In this document: positions 24,696 to 34,700 of the stretch, piece by piece
Numbering within the stretch: the first letter of the stretch is position 1
Layout: the number at the start of each line of letters is the position of its first letter
Origin: UBA12077 sp963665525
GTDB taxonomy: Bacteria; Bacteroidota; Bacteroidia; Bacteroidales; UBA12077
Length of the DNA: 64,000 bases
Assembly (NCBI GenBank): GCA_963665525.1
Contig: OY762280.1
Span: 3,348,001-3,412,000, forward strand
Direction: 5' to 3'
Program-made: the position numbers and the translations under genes
Notes under the pieces: generated by a model
The model's input: the letters and a program-made list of their open reading frames with translations, nothing else
Database searches by the model: none
What the model was told of the DNA's origin: nothing

Positions 24696-25970
24696 TTATA
24701 GTTTAGCCCTAATCACTTTATTTAAGATAAATAAAAATACTAAGTAATAAAATACTGCTAACACTACAAAGAATTTTAAATAGTTTTCAAAATGCCATCC
24801 GAAAAAATGAGGTAGCGATAATGATATTAAAGCTATTAATAATAATCCTATTTGCCAAAATAATGAAATATGCTGCCTTTCAAATATACTTAAACTAACC
24901 GAAACCGGAGATACTATAAATCGTACAAATACCAATGGTGCTAGTATTTGTGCATACTTCCCTGCAACTCGCCATTCTTCTCCAAAAGCAAATGCAAATA
25001 CAAATTCTGATGCAAAAAATAAGATTAAGAAAATAGGTAACCCAACTACAAATAGTTTCTTAATTGTATTATTAAATGTATTTATTGCAACACCATTTTT
25101 ACGTTTTTCAAGAGTAGCTTCCTGCATATAAACCTGACTTACAGACTTGCTTATAAAAGCCATAGGCATTCGTAATATTTTATTGGCAAATGAATAAAAC
25201 CCTAAGGTAGCGACTGTAAATAGTTTGGATATTAAGATGTTGACTAATTCTGTAGATAGTGTATTTGCTAAAGAAGCAGGTAAAGTAAGCTTTGGAAACC
25301 TAGAAAAACGAACTGCTTGTTTTTTTATATCTTTTTTATTAATCTGTTTAATTAAATTCCTGTCGTTCAATACATTTTTTATTAATTTCCTATTCCCCAT
25401 AAGATGCCCAAAAGAATAACCACTGACTAAAGCAATAGATCCATTATTAATAAAAAACAAACCCAATTGAACAATTACCGTACCCACAGATTTATGGACA
25501 TTAGCATATGCAATATTTTTATAATATTTCTTTCTTGTACTGAAGTAATTTAACATATTAAAACATCCAACCAATAAAATTACAAAAGGTGCTAGATATA
25601 ACCATATGCCAATATCATCATTCCCAATCCATGATACAATATTTGAATGGAAAATTATTACAAACAGAAAAAGAAATACACTTAAAATAAATGAAATGAT
25701 AACTCCTAATGCAAAAATATTAATAGCATCCTTATCTTTGTCCGGAATAATGATTGCCAATTCATATCTGCCATTAGCTATGGTACCAAATATCAATACT
25801 AATGAACTGAAAATGGCCAATACTCCAAAATCAGTTGGAGAATATATTCTTGTAAGAACTGGTGATACAGCAATAGGTATTAATTGAGCAACACTTGTTC
25901 CTGTGATCAGGGTTAAAACATTTTTTGTAAACTCTGATTTATTTATATATTTATTAAACCATTTTAACAT
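24696..25970 (-). CDS. Oligosaccharide flippase (Wzx-like, MOP superfamily)
   Basis: A 424-residue integral membrane protein with about twelve hydrophobic helices and the N-terminal signature 'LTLITGTSVAQLIPIAVSP' of polysaccharide biosynthesis proteins. It would flip an undecaprenyl-linked oligosaccharide across the inner membrane. This marks the locus as one for a surface polysaccharide or O-antigen-like glycan made block by block. It is followed after 5 bases by the MaoC-like gene and preceded by wecB after 16 bases. Confidence 0.88.
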   Translation of the reverse strand: MLKWFNKYINKSEFTKNVLTLITGTSVAQLIPIAVSPVLTRIYSPTDFGVLAIFSSLVLIFGTIANGRYELAIIIPDKDKDAINIFALGVIISFILSVFLFLFVIIFHSNIVSWIGNDDIGIWLYLAPFVILLVGCFNMLNYFSTRKKYYKNIAYANVHKSVGTVIVQLGLFFINNGSIALVSGYSFGHLMGNRKLIKNVLNDRNLIKQINKKDIKKQAVRFSRFPKLTLPASLANTLSTELVNILISKLFTVATLGFYSFANKILRMPMAFISKSVSQVYMQEATLEKRKNGVAINTFNNTIKKLFVVGLPIFLILFFASEFVFAFAFGEEWRVAGKYAQILAPLVFVRFIVSPVSVSLSIFERQHISLFWQIGLLLIALISLSLPHFFGWHFENYLKFFVVLAVFYYLVFLFILNKVIRAKL

Positions 25971-25986
25971 TTAACAGAAATTGATT

Positions 25987-27066
25987 CTAAATTATATATA
26001 GTTGTTTTACAATATTCTCACTCGCTTCTCCATTCCCATACAAATTCATTCTAAAATCAGCATTCTTATCTTGAATATTTTTAGCTTCTGTAAGTATTTT
26101 TTCTTTATCAGCTCCAACAATAGCATTAAAACCATTTTCTACTAACTCAACCCATTCCGTTTCATCGCGGGTAGTAATACAATACTTTTTAAAGAAAAAT
26201 GCCTCCTTTTGCAATCCTCCACTATCGGTTATAATAAACTCCGAATGCTTAATTAATTGTATCATATCAAAGTAACCTACCGGATCAATAATTTCAAAAC
26301 TCAATTTTATATTTAAATCATTTAGTATTTTTTGTGTTCTGGGATGAATTGGTAATATAACTTTATACTCTTCAGATAAGTCATTATATGCCTCGATTAT
26401 ATTCTTTAATCGATTAAGATCATCGGTATTTTCCTGACGATGTAAAGTGCAAAGAATAAATCTGGAGTCTTTTAAATTAAGGTCACTTATTATTGTTGAT
26501 TTTTGATTAGATATTTTCTCATAAAACAAAGCTGCATCCTGCATTACATCACCACTTTTAAATATGGAGCAAGGAAAACGTTCAAAACCTTCATTTTTTA
26601 AATTTTCTACAGCTTTATCAGTTGGGCAAAATAAAAACGAAGAGATACGATCAGTCAGAATACGATTTGCTTCTTCAGGCATATTTAGATTAAACGATCG
26701 TAATCCTGCCTCAACATGAGCAATTGGAATATGAAGCTTTTGAGCTGCCAATGCTCCAGCCAAGGTTGAATTTGTATCTCCATAAACTAAAACAACATCA
26801 GGTTTTTCTTGTAATAAAATCTTTTCAATTTCTTCGAGCATTCGCCCAGTCATAGCACCATGTGATAAACTATGTATGTCCAGATTATACACTGGCTCTG
26901 GAATATCCATCTCCTTAAAGAAGATTTCAGACATATTAATGTCAAAATGTTGCCCGGTATGCACAATTATTTCATTAATCCCTTCACTTCTTAAAACACG
27001 ACTCACAGCAGCAGCTTTTATAAACTGTGGACGAGCACCAATAACTGTTAATACTGTTTTCAACAT
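25987..27066 (-). CDS. wecB: UDP-N-acetylglucosamine 2-epimerase (non-hydrolysing)
   Basis: A 359-residue GT-B fold epimerase that converts UDP-GlcNAc to UDP-ManNAc. Conserved segments are 'TVIGARPQFIKAAAV', 'VYGDTNSTLAGALAA', 'HVEAGLRSFN', 'PEEANRILTD', 'LPIHPRT' and 'TDSGGLQKEAFF'. UDP-ManNAc would feed the surface glycan built by the neighbouring enzymes. It sits 1 base downstream of a glycosyltransferase gene and 16 bases upstream of the flippase gene. Confidence 0.93.
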   Translation of the reverse strand: MLKTVLTVIGARPQFIKAAAVSRVLRSEGINEIIVHTGQHFDINMSEIFFKEMDIPEPVYNLDIHSLSHGAMTGRMLEEIEKILLQEKPDVVLVYGDTNSTLAGALAAQKLHIPIAHVEAGLRSFNLNMPEEANRILTDRISSFLFCPTDKAVENLKNEGFERFPCSIFKSGDVMQDAALFYEKISNQKSTIISDLNLKDSRFILCTLHRQENTDDLNRLKNIIEAYNDLSEEYKVILPIHPRTQKILNDLNIKLSFEIIDPVGYFDMIQLIKHSEFIITDSGGLQKEAFFFKKYCITTRDETEWVELVENGFNAIVGADKEKILTEAKNIQDKNADFRMNLYGNGEASENIVKQLYII

Positions 27067-27067
27067 A

Positions 27068-28357
27068 CTAGATGAGTTCTTTTAATTGTTTTGTTAAATT
27101 TCTCCTTGAATATTTTAGATACTTCCCAGAATCAATATTTAAATGCGATTGCTGTTTCCATTTTTGTATTTGCTCAACTAAAAATCTTAAAAGTTCTTGT
27201 TTCTGATCTCGTTCAAACATCCTTCCAGCCTCACATTCCTCAATTATTTTTGCCGAATCACCATCTTTAGGACCTATTCCAATAATTGTTTTTCTGGCTG
27301 CTAAGTATTCAAATAACTTTCCTGCAATCCCTTTATCATTATCTGTTTTTGGAAATATGTAAAATAATATGGTACTTGAAAATAAATATTCGATCACTCT
27401 ATTATGATTGACATACCCAACAGGTTCAAATACATTTTTTAAACGACACGCTTCTATTAAGTCCTCAATTCCTGGTGATACATGCCCCACCATTCTGAGT
27501 TTAAAATTAATATTAGGAAAATCCTTAATAATTTCAGAAAGTACTTTAAAGAATACATCAGGTTCATAATTATCAGAGATTGTTCCTGAATAGGTTATGA
27601 TAAAATCCTTACGATCCAGACTCTTATAGTTAAACTCATCTTCATCAAAACCATTCGTTATGCTATAAAACTTCTTTTCTTGTTCGGATATCTTTGTTAC
27701 CAATAAGTTTTTATTTGAATCACAATTAGCAATTATTGTATCAGCATCTTCAAGCACTATTCTTTCTCTTTTCTTATCAATCCGTTTTACAAAACTTGTA
27801 TGTAACAAGTCTTTGTAATAATAAATATCAGTCCAAGGGTCACGAAAGTCTGCAATCCATTTAACTTTTAAATTCTTTTTAAGCTTTAATCCAACAAGGT
27901 GTGTTGAATGTGGTGGCCCAGTTGTTATAACTTTATCAATATTAAATTCAGCAATAATTTCTTTTGCTTTCTTAACTGCAAAGTTATTCCATCCTACACG
28001 AGCATCAGGAATAAAAAAATTGCCACGAATAAAACGAAGTATCGTTTGCAAAAAACTCTTTTTATTTACATTGGTAAATCCTCCATATGGCACATTCTTT
28101 TTACCAAATAAACCAGATAAAAGATTTAATGGTTCGAATGATTTGGTTTTAAAAACTTTTAAATCAGAACGAATATCCTGTTCAAGACTTTTATCTGTTT
28201 GTGGATACGAAGCATATTTTGGATCTACAGTTAAAACTATAGGTTCAATATCAAATTCAGGAAGATACTTAGTAAATTTTAACCAACGTTGAACACCGGC
28301 CCCTCCGCTCGGGGGCCAGTAATATGTTATTATAAGAACTTTTTTATTATGTATCAC
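27068..28357 (-). CDS. Glycosyltransferase (GT4-like)
   Basis: A 429-residue glycosyltransferase. The N-terminal domain begins 'KKVLIITYYWPPSGGAGVQRW', the acceptor-domain signature of many Bacteroidota GT4-like enzymes. The middle has 'VITTGPPHSTHLVGLKLKK' and 'WIADFRDPWTD', and the donor domain has 'ITYSGTISDNYEP' and 'GIAGKLFEYLAARK'. It is the first gene of the minus-strand polysaccharide arm, 25 bases after the end of glyS, and may be cotranscribed with it. Donor and acceptor are unknown. Confidence 0.85.
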   Translation of the reverse strand: MIHNKKVLIITYYWPPSGGAGVQRWLKFTKYLPEFDIEPIVLTVDPKYASYPQTDKSLEQDIRSDLKVFKTKSFEPLNLLSGLFGKKNVPYGGFTNVNKKSFLQTILRFIRGNFFIPDARVGWNNFAVKKAKEIIAEFNIDKVITTGPPHSTHLVGLKLKKNLKVKWIADFRDPWTDIYYYKDLLHTSFVKRIDKKRERIVLEDADTIIANCDSNKNLLVTKISEQEKKFYSITNGFDEDEFNYKSLDRKDFIITYSGTISDNYEPDVFFKVLSEIIKDFPNINFKLRMVGHVSPGIEDLIEACRLKNVFEPVGYVNHNRVIEYLFSSTILFYIFPKTDNDKGIAGKLFEYLAARKTIIGIGPKDGDSAKIIEECEAGRMFERDQKQELLRFLVEQIQKWKQQSHLNIDSGKYLKYSRRNLTKQLKELI

Positions 28358-28382
28358 TTAAAGAATTTATTAATTCTCTAAT

Positions 28383-29936
28383 CTAAAAAATCTTCTTCAA
28401 TAATTTCTTCATGCTTACTTTCTCATCAACAATAGAAGCTAATTCTGATATCTTAACTCTCTCTTGTTCCATGGTATCACGATCACGAATAGTAACCGTG
28501 CTATCTTCTAATGTTTGATGATCAATAGTAATACAGTATGGTGTTCCAATAGCATCCTGACGACGATAACGACGACCGATTGAATCTTTCTCATCATACT
28601 GACAAGTGAAATCAAATTTTAATTCATTGATAATTTCACGTGCTTTTTCTGGCAAACCATCTTTTTTAACCAATGGCAATACCGCTAATTTTATTGGTGC
28701 CAATGCAGGTGGGATTTTAAATACCACACGAGTATCCGATTCGCCATTTTCTTTCTTCACTTCCTCATCTTGTATACAAGCTGATAAAATAGTTAAAAAA
28801 GTTCTGTCCAATCCAATAGAAGTCTCCACAACATAAGGAACATAGCTTTCTCCAGACTCATTGTCGTAATATTGAATTTTCTTACCCGATAGTTCCTGAT
28901 GTTGCGTTAAGTCAAAATCGGTACGAGAATGAATTCCTTCCAATTCTTTAAACCCGAATGGGAATTCGAATTCAATATCAAATGCAGCATTCGCATAATG
29001 CGCTAATTTATCGTGCTCGTGGAAACGATATTTTTCTTCTGGCAATCCCAAAGATTTATGCCATTTCATTCTTAAATCTTTCCAATGCTCAAACCATTCT
29101 TTTTCTGTTCCTGGTTTTACGAAAAACTGCATCTCCATTTGTTCAAATTCGCGCATACGGAAAATAAACTGGCGAGCAACGATCTCGTTACGGAAAGCTT
29201 TACCAATCTGTGCAATTCCAAATGGCAATTTCATCCGTCCTGTTTTTTGAACATTCAGGTAGTTTACGAAAATACCCTGAGCTGTTTCCGGACGAAGATA
29301 AATTTTACTTGCTCCTTCGGCTACCGATCCAAGCTGTGTTTCAAACATCAAATTAAACTGACGAACATCGGTCCAATTTTTTGAACCTGAAATCGGACAA
29401 GCAATCTCACACTCTTCGATCAGTTTCTTGATATCATCCAAATTATCATTTTCTAAGGCCTTAACAAACTTTCCATAAATGTCATCAATTTTAGCTTGAT
29501 TTCTTAATACGTTAGGATTTGTTTCTCTGAATTGTTTTTCATCAAAATCATCACCAAAACGTTTTTTTGCTTTTGTGATTTCTTTATCAATTTTTTGCTC
29601 GTATTTAGCTAAATGATCTTCGATTAAAACATCGGCTCTATATCTTTTTTTCGAATCTTTATTATCGATCAATGGATCGTTAAAAGCATCCACATGACCA
29701 GAAGCTTTCCATACCAATGGATGCATGAAAATTGCCGAATCAATTCCAACAATATTTTCATTCATTTTTACCATGGCATCCCACCAGAACTTTTTAATGT
29801 TGTTTTTTAGTTCTGCTCCCATCTGTCCATAATCGTAAACTGCACTTAGTCCATCATAAATTTCACTCGATTGGAAAATATATCCATACTCCTTTGCATG
29901 AGCAATAATCTTCTTAAATTGATCGTCTTGAGCCAT
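28383..29936 (-). CDS. glyS: Glycine--tRNA ligase (single-chain, alpha2 type)
   Basis: A 517-residue class II aminoacyl-tRNA synthetase of the homodimeric glycyl type. Visible are the N-terminal 'YGYIFQSSEIYDGLSAVYDYG' region (motif 1 area), 'RPETAQGIFVNYLN', 'RNEIVARQFIFRMREFEQMEMQFF' (motif 2, quoted here only by its ends RNEIV and EMQFF) and the C-terminal anticodon-binding domain ending 'MKKLLKKIF'. It is essential for charging tRNA-Gly. A -7 element lies 34 bases upstream, and nadB is divergent. Confidence 0.95.
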   Translation of the reverse strand: MAQDDQFKKIIAHAKEYGYIFQSSEIYDGLSAVYDYGQMGAELKNNIKKFWWDAMVKMNENIVGIDSAIFMHPLVWKASGHVDAFNDPLIDNKDSKKRYRADVLIEDHLAKYEQKIDKEITKAKKRFGDDFDEKQFRETNPNVLRNQAKIDDIYGKFVKALENDNLDDIKKLIEECEIACPISGSKNWTDVRQFNLMFETQLGSVAEGASKIYLRPETAQGIFVNYLNVQKTGRMKLPFGIAQIGKAFRNEIVARQFIFRMREFEQMEMQFFVKPGTEKEWFEHWKDLRMKWHKSLGLPEEKYRFHEHDKLAHYANAAFDIEFEFPFGFKELEGIHSRTDFDLTQHQELSGKKIQYYDNESGESYVPYVVETSIGLDRTFLTILSACIQDEEVKKENGESDTRVVFKIPPALAPIKLAVLPLVKKDGLPEKAREIINELKFDFTCQYDEKDSIGRRYRRQDAIGTPYCITIDHQTLEDSTVTIRDRDTMEQERVKISELASIVDEKVSMKKLLKKIF

Positions 29937-29970
29937 ATCTTGTTTTATATTTCTAATTTAAATTAAGAGA

Positions 29971-29978
29971 CAAAAATA
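29971..29978 (-). promoter_or_regulatory. Candidate -7 promoter element of glyS
   Basis: The minus strand reads TATTTTTG, a TAnnTTTG match 34 bases before the glyS start codon, in the 169-base divergent region with nadB. Confidence 0.4.
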
Positions 29979-30045
29979 ATCGAAAATGTTTTTATATCAT
30001 AACATTATTAACAGATACACCTAAAGCTTTCAAATTAAGTATTCA

Positions 30046-30077
30046 TTGCTATTTTTCATGAACAATTTCTACCTTTG
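30046..30077 (+). promoter_or_regulatory. Candidate promoter of nadB (-33 TTG and -7 TACCTTTG)
   Basis: TTG at 30046-30048 and TACCTTTG at 30070-30077 are 21 bases apart, close to the Bacteroidota -33/-7 arrangement. The -7 element ends 28 bases before the nadB ATG. Confidence 0.45.
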
Positions 30078-30105
30078 CTAAATATCAACTTATATTTATT
30101 TTGTG

Positions 30106-31686
30106 ATGATCAAAGAAACCGATTTTCTCGTTATAGGATCAGGAATAGCAGGACTTAGTTTTGCCTTGAAAGTAGCTGAACATGGTAAGGTAATTTTGAT
30201 TAGTAAAACCTGCCTAGAAGAATCGAACACGAAATATGCCCAGGGAGGGATAGCAGCTGTTACTTATGAACCAGACAATTTTGAGAAACATATAGAAGAT
30301 ACACTTAACGCAGGGGATCGCTTTTGTAATCGTGAAATTGTTGAGATGGTTGTTAGAGAAGCGCCTGCTCAAATAAAACAACTTATCAAATGGGGAGTTA
30401 ACTTTGATCAGAATGAGAAAGGAAATTACGATTTAGGTCGTGAGGGTGGACATTCGGAATATAGAGTATTACATCATAAAGACAATACAGGTGAAGAAAT
30501 TCAAATTTCTTTAGTGGATAGAGTTAAAAACCACCCGAACATTGAGGTTCTTGAGAATCATTTTGCCGTTGATATTATTACACAGCACCATTTAGGGAAG
30601 TTGGTAAAACGTAGTCATAATGATACAGAATGCTATGGAGCTTATGTTTTAGACCTTAAAACAGATGAAGTTAATACCTATCTCTCAAAAATAACTATGA
30701 TTGCAACTGGTGGAACAGGAAATCTTTATGATACCACAACCAACCCAAAAATTGCTACCGGTGATGGTGTTGCTATGGTTTATCGTGCCAAGGGAATTAT
30801 AGAAAATATGGAGTTTATCCAGTTTCATCCTACATCACTATATAATCCCGGAGAAAAACCTTCATTTCTAATTACTGAGGCTTTACGTGGTTTTGGAGCA
30901 ATATTAAAAACTGCTGAAGGAAAAGAATTTATGCATAAATACGATAAACGAGAGAGTCTTGCTCCTCGTGATATTGTTGCTCGTGCCATTGACCATGAGA
31001 TGAAAATATCTGGTAGTGATTTTGTCCATTTGGACTGTACACACTTAGATAAAGAAAAATTAAAAGATCATTTTCCTAATATCTATGAAAAATGTTTGTC
31101 ATTAAATATTGACATTACTAAAGATCCAATACCTGTTGTTCCTGCTGCTCATTATATGTGTGGAGGTATTAAAGTAGATGAAGATGGTTGCAGTACTATT
31201 CATAGATTATATGCTGCAGGAGAAGTATCTTCAACAGGCTTGCATGGTGCCAACCGACTAGCATCGAATTCATTGTCGGAAGCTGTTGTTTATGCAGATA
31301 GAGCTGCTAAAAACTCTATTAAAAAGCTAAAGCATATTCGCATAAACCGCGATATTCCTGAGTGGGATACACAAGGAGCCACATACCCCGAAGAAATGAT
31401 TATGATTACTCAGAACTATAAAGAAGTGCAGCAAATCATGAGTAATTATGTGGGAATTGTTCGATCTAATCTACGACTAGAAAGAGCCTTACACAGGCTG
31501 GAAATCATCTATAGAGAAACTGAAGAATTATATGAAAAATCTATTCTTTCGCAGAAGCTTTGCGAACTTAGAAATTTAATTAATGTAGGCTATTTAATTA
31601 TTAAAATGGCTCAGAATCTGCATGAAAGCAGGGGTTTACATTACACCATTGATTATCCTAAAAAAGGATCGAGAAGTGAATTTTAA
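30106..31686 (+). CDS. nadB: L-aspartate oxidase NadB
   Basis: A ~526-residue flavoenzyme that oxidises L-aspartate to iminoaspartate, the first step of NAD synthesis from aspartate. Near the N-terminus is the FAD-binding VIGSGIAGL. 'YAQGGIAAV', 'QFHPTSL', 'APRDIVARAID' and 'STGLHGANRLASNSLSEA' follow, and the C-terminal helical domain is complete. I choose the ATG at 30106 (MIKETD) over a GTG one codon earlier. nadA and nadC are not nearby. A strong bidirectional terminator follows. Confidence 0.93.
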   Translation: MIKETDFLVIGSGIAGLSFALKVAEHGKVILISKTCLEESNTKYAQGGIAAVTYEPDNFEKHIEDTLNAGDRFCNREIVEMVVREAPAQIKQLIKWGVNFDQNEKGNYDLGREGGHSEYRVLHHKDNTGEEIQISLVDRVKNHPNIEVLENHFAVDIITQHHLGKLVKRSHNDTECYGAYVLDLKTDEVNTYLSKITMIATGGTGNLYDTTTNPKIATGDGVAMVYRAKGIIENMEFIQFHPTSLYNPGEKPSFLITEALRGFGAILKTAEGKEFMHKYDKRESLAPRDIVARAIDHEMKISGSDFVHLDCTHLDKEKLKDHFPNIYEKCLSLNIDITKDPIPVVPAAHYMCGGIKVDEDGCSTIHRLYAAGEVSSTGLHGANRLASNSLSEAVVYADRAAKNSIKKLKHIRINRDIPEWDTQGATYPEEMIMITQNYKEVQQIMSNYVGIVRSNLRLERALHRLEIIYRETEELYEKSILSQKLCELRNLINVGYLIIKMAQNLHESRGLHYTIDYPKKGSRSEF

Positions 31687-31703
31687 CTCCATTATATATT
31701 AAA

Positions 31704-31729
31704 AAAAGAGCCCTTTAAAGGGCTCTTTT
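31704..31729. terminator. Bidirectional terminator between nadB and the C25 protease gene
   Basis: AAAAGAGCCC, TTTAAA, GGGCTCTTTT: a perfect 26-base palindrome with A-runs on the left and T-runs on the right. It can stop transcription from both convergent genes. Confidence 0.9.
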
Positions 31730-31749
31730 AACTTCATTATATTAGCTGT

Positions 31750-34700
31750 CTATTTTAGAATAATATTCGATATAATTGATTTACCTTCTATATTAAATCT
31801 AATAATATACATTCCTTTTGCTTTATCTGAAATATCTACTTTGTTTAGTTCAGCATGATGTTTTTCTTGATAAACTATTTTACCATCCAAACTGTAAATA
31901 ACAACATCAACAGCATCATTTAATTGTCCATAAGATATATTAAAGATTCCTTCCGATGGATTAGGATACACATTGATTCCAAATATATCGAGATCGTCAA
32001 TACCTGTAGTCACAGACATATTTGCACTATTACTTGTAATATCACCACAAGTACCTGAAACAAATACGGTATATTCGCCCGCGTTATTCTCTACAACCGA
32101 TAGTATCTGATAAGAATCGGATGTAGCTCCACTAATATCGCTTCCATTAAAACGCCATTGATAAACAAGATTTGTTCCTTCTGCTTCAACGTTAAATGTA
32201 ACATCATCGCCAACTTCTGCATTCACATCAGCAGGCTGAGTTAATATTTGAGTCGCTGTATTAATTGTTAATGACGCTGTATTACTTCTTACATTTCCAC
32301 ATGCATCAAATGCAATACAAGCATAATCACCTTCGTTCTCACTCTTAGCTGAATTAATTGTGTATGTGCTTGCTGTTGCTCCTGAAATATCAGCACCATC
32401 CTTTTGCCATTGATACGAAGAAGCATTTGAAGCTGTAATACTAAATGTTGCCGTGCTCCCTTCACAAACCTCTGCACTTTCAGGCTGAGATGTAATAGCT
32501 ACTGTACTTGTATTCATGGTTAAAGTTGCACTTCCACTTAACACAAAACCACAATCATCGAATACCAAACAAGAATAGTTACCCTCATCAGAGCTACTAA
32601 CTAAAGCAATAGTATAACTATCACTTTCAGCACCAGAAATACTTGCTCCATCTTTTAACCATTGATAAGCTGTTGCACTAGTTGCATCCACAGTAAACTC
32701 TGCTGAAGTTCCTTCACAAACTTCAGTATCCTGTGGTTGGGTTGTTATTGCCACAGCCGTTTCGTTAACAGTTAATGTCACAATATTACTTGTTACAGGA
32801 TCACCACAAGTTCCATCAACTACACATGTATACTCTCCCTCATCGGTATTTGAAACATCTGTTAAGATTAAACTTGTTGAATTCTCACCTGTTATATCAA
32901 CACCATCTTTTTGCCATTGATATGTTAAAGCTGTTCCTTCAGCTACTATATTAAATTCAACATCATCGCCATCACATACAGTCTCTGATTCAGGCTGTGT
33001 TATGATTTCTGTATTTGCATACAAGATAAATTCAGTTTCATTAGATGATCCCGTATTACCACAAGCATCCGTAGCCTCAAAATAATAAATTCCTTCATCA
33101 TCGGATGTTGCATTATCAATAAGTAAATTTAATGTTGTTACCCCACTAATATCTCCTCCATTAACCAAAGCAACATCATCTTTATACCATTGCATCATCA
33201 TATCAGTTCCTGTTGCAACAACACTTAAATCTATTGTTTCGCCAGAGCATTTTGAATAAGTATCCGGTAGACTTGATATCACAATATCATCACAAATTCC
33301 ATTACCTACAACAGTAATATTAGCTGTAGTCGCTCCTGCACTTTCATGCGTAATATTATCTGAATATTCGCCCGATACAGTTGGAGTAAATCTTACATAA
33401 ATTGTAGTATTTGAAACTGTTCCTCCTGATTGAGTCAGCGTTAATGTATTTGTAAATCCACTGCCACTTGTTGTTGAAATATCAACATTAGATGGTGCAG
33501 TTATTACAATATCACTGCTTAGGTTGCTTCCTGATATGGTATATAATTTTTCAACAGAAGTAGTATTTAATACCAGATCTCCAAAATTAAATCCTGATAC
33601 TGATTTAGTAATAATCGGCGTTCCCGGAGCCACTCCATTACCATTGATGGCTATATCAAGCTGTGCCGCATCGGTACTTGTATGCTCAAGAGTTCCTGCA
33701 TATGCCTGTTCTGTAGCAGGAGAAAATCGAACATAGATTGTTGTTTCAGATACTGTTCCTGCTGTTTGAGTTAAGATAATTGGATTAACCGAAAAGTCTG
33801 AATTGTCCAAAGAAATCTCAAAATCGGCTGATGCTGTCAATGTAATATCATTCGTTAGATATACTCCTTCTACAGTATAAGTTTGAACAACACTTGTTCC
33901 TGTTTCTACACTCCCAAAGTCCATTTCAGTTATTGATGTAAGGATCGTTGGTGTAACACCATTTCCTATTAACTCAATATTTACCTGATCGGCTTCTGAA
34001 CTTTCATGTGTAAGATTTAAAGAATACGAACCATCTGCTCCAGGAGCAAAACGCACATAAATGGTTGTACTTGAAACTGAACCAGAAACCGGACTCAAAG
34101 TAATTGGATTTACTGAGAAATCTGCATCATCCAGTGAGATCTCAAATCCTGCTGGAGCAGTTATGGTAATATCATCAATTAAATTCGTACCACCAAGTGT
34201 ATAGTTTTGTGAAGCAGAATTAGTTCCTGTTTGGATATTCCCAAAATCTAAACTGGTTGCTGAAACAGTAATTTCAGGTTTGTAAACATCTATGGTAAAT
34301 GTTGTGCTGTTATTTTCATTTACCTGATCATTTGCCAGCTTAGTATAAACCTCCACACTATATGTTCCTTCCATGCTTGGTGTAAATGCTAACGAACCGG
34401 TAAATGTTCCAGTTGCTGTTTCATTCTCTGCAACTGGACCCGCAATACTTAATGGACCAATTTCTGTTCCTCCGTCAACCTTATAATAAACAGGGATATC
34501 AGACTGAGAATTTGTTCCATAATTAATGATTTCAACATCAATATCCATTGCTTGATTTACAATTCCTGTTGTTGAATAAGCATCCGAGACAGCCACATCA
34601 TTACTCACAGCAAACTTAGGTTCAATCATAAACCTAAATGATGCCCCTGGCGCAAAATCAGTCCATTCAGTATCACCTGTTGGTGAAGTATAGTAAAATG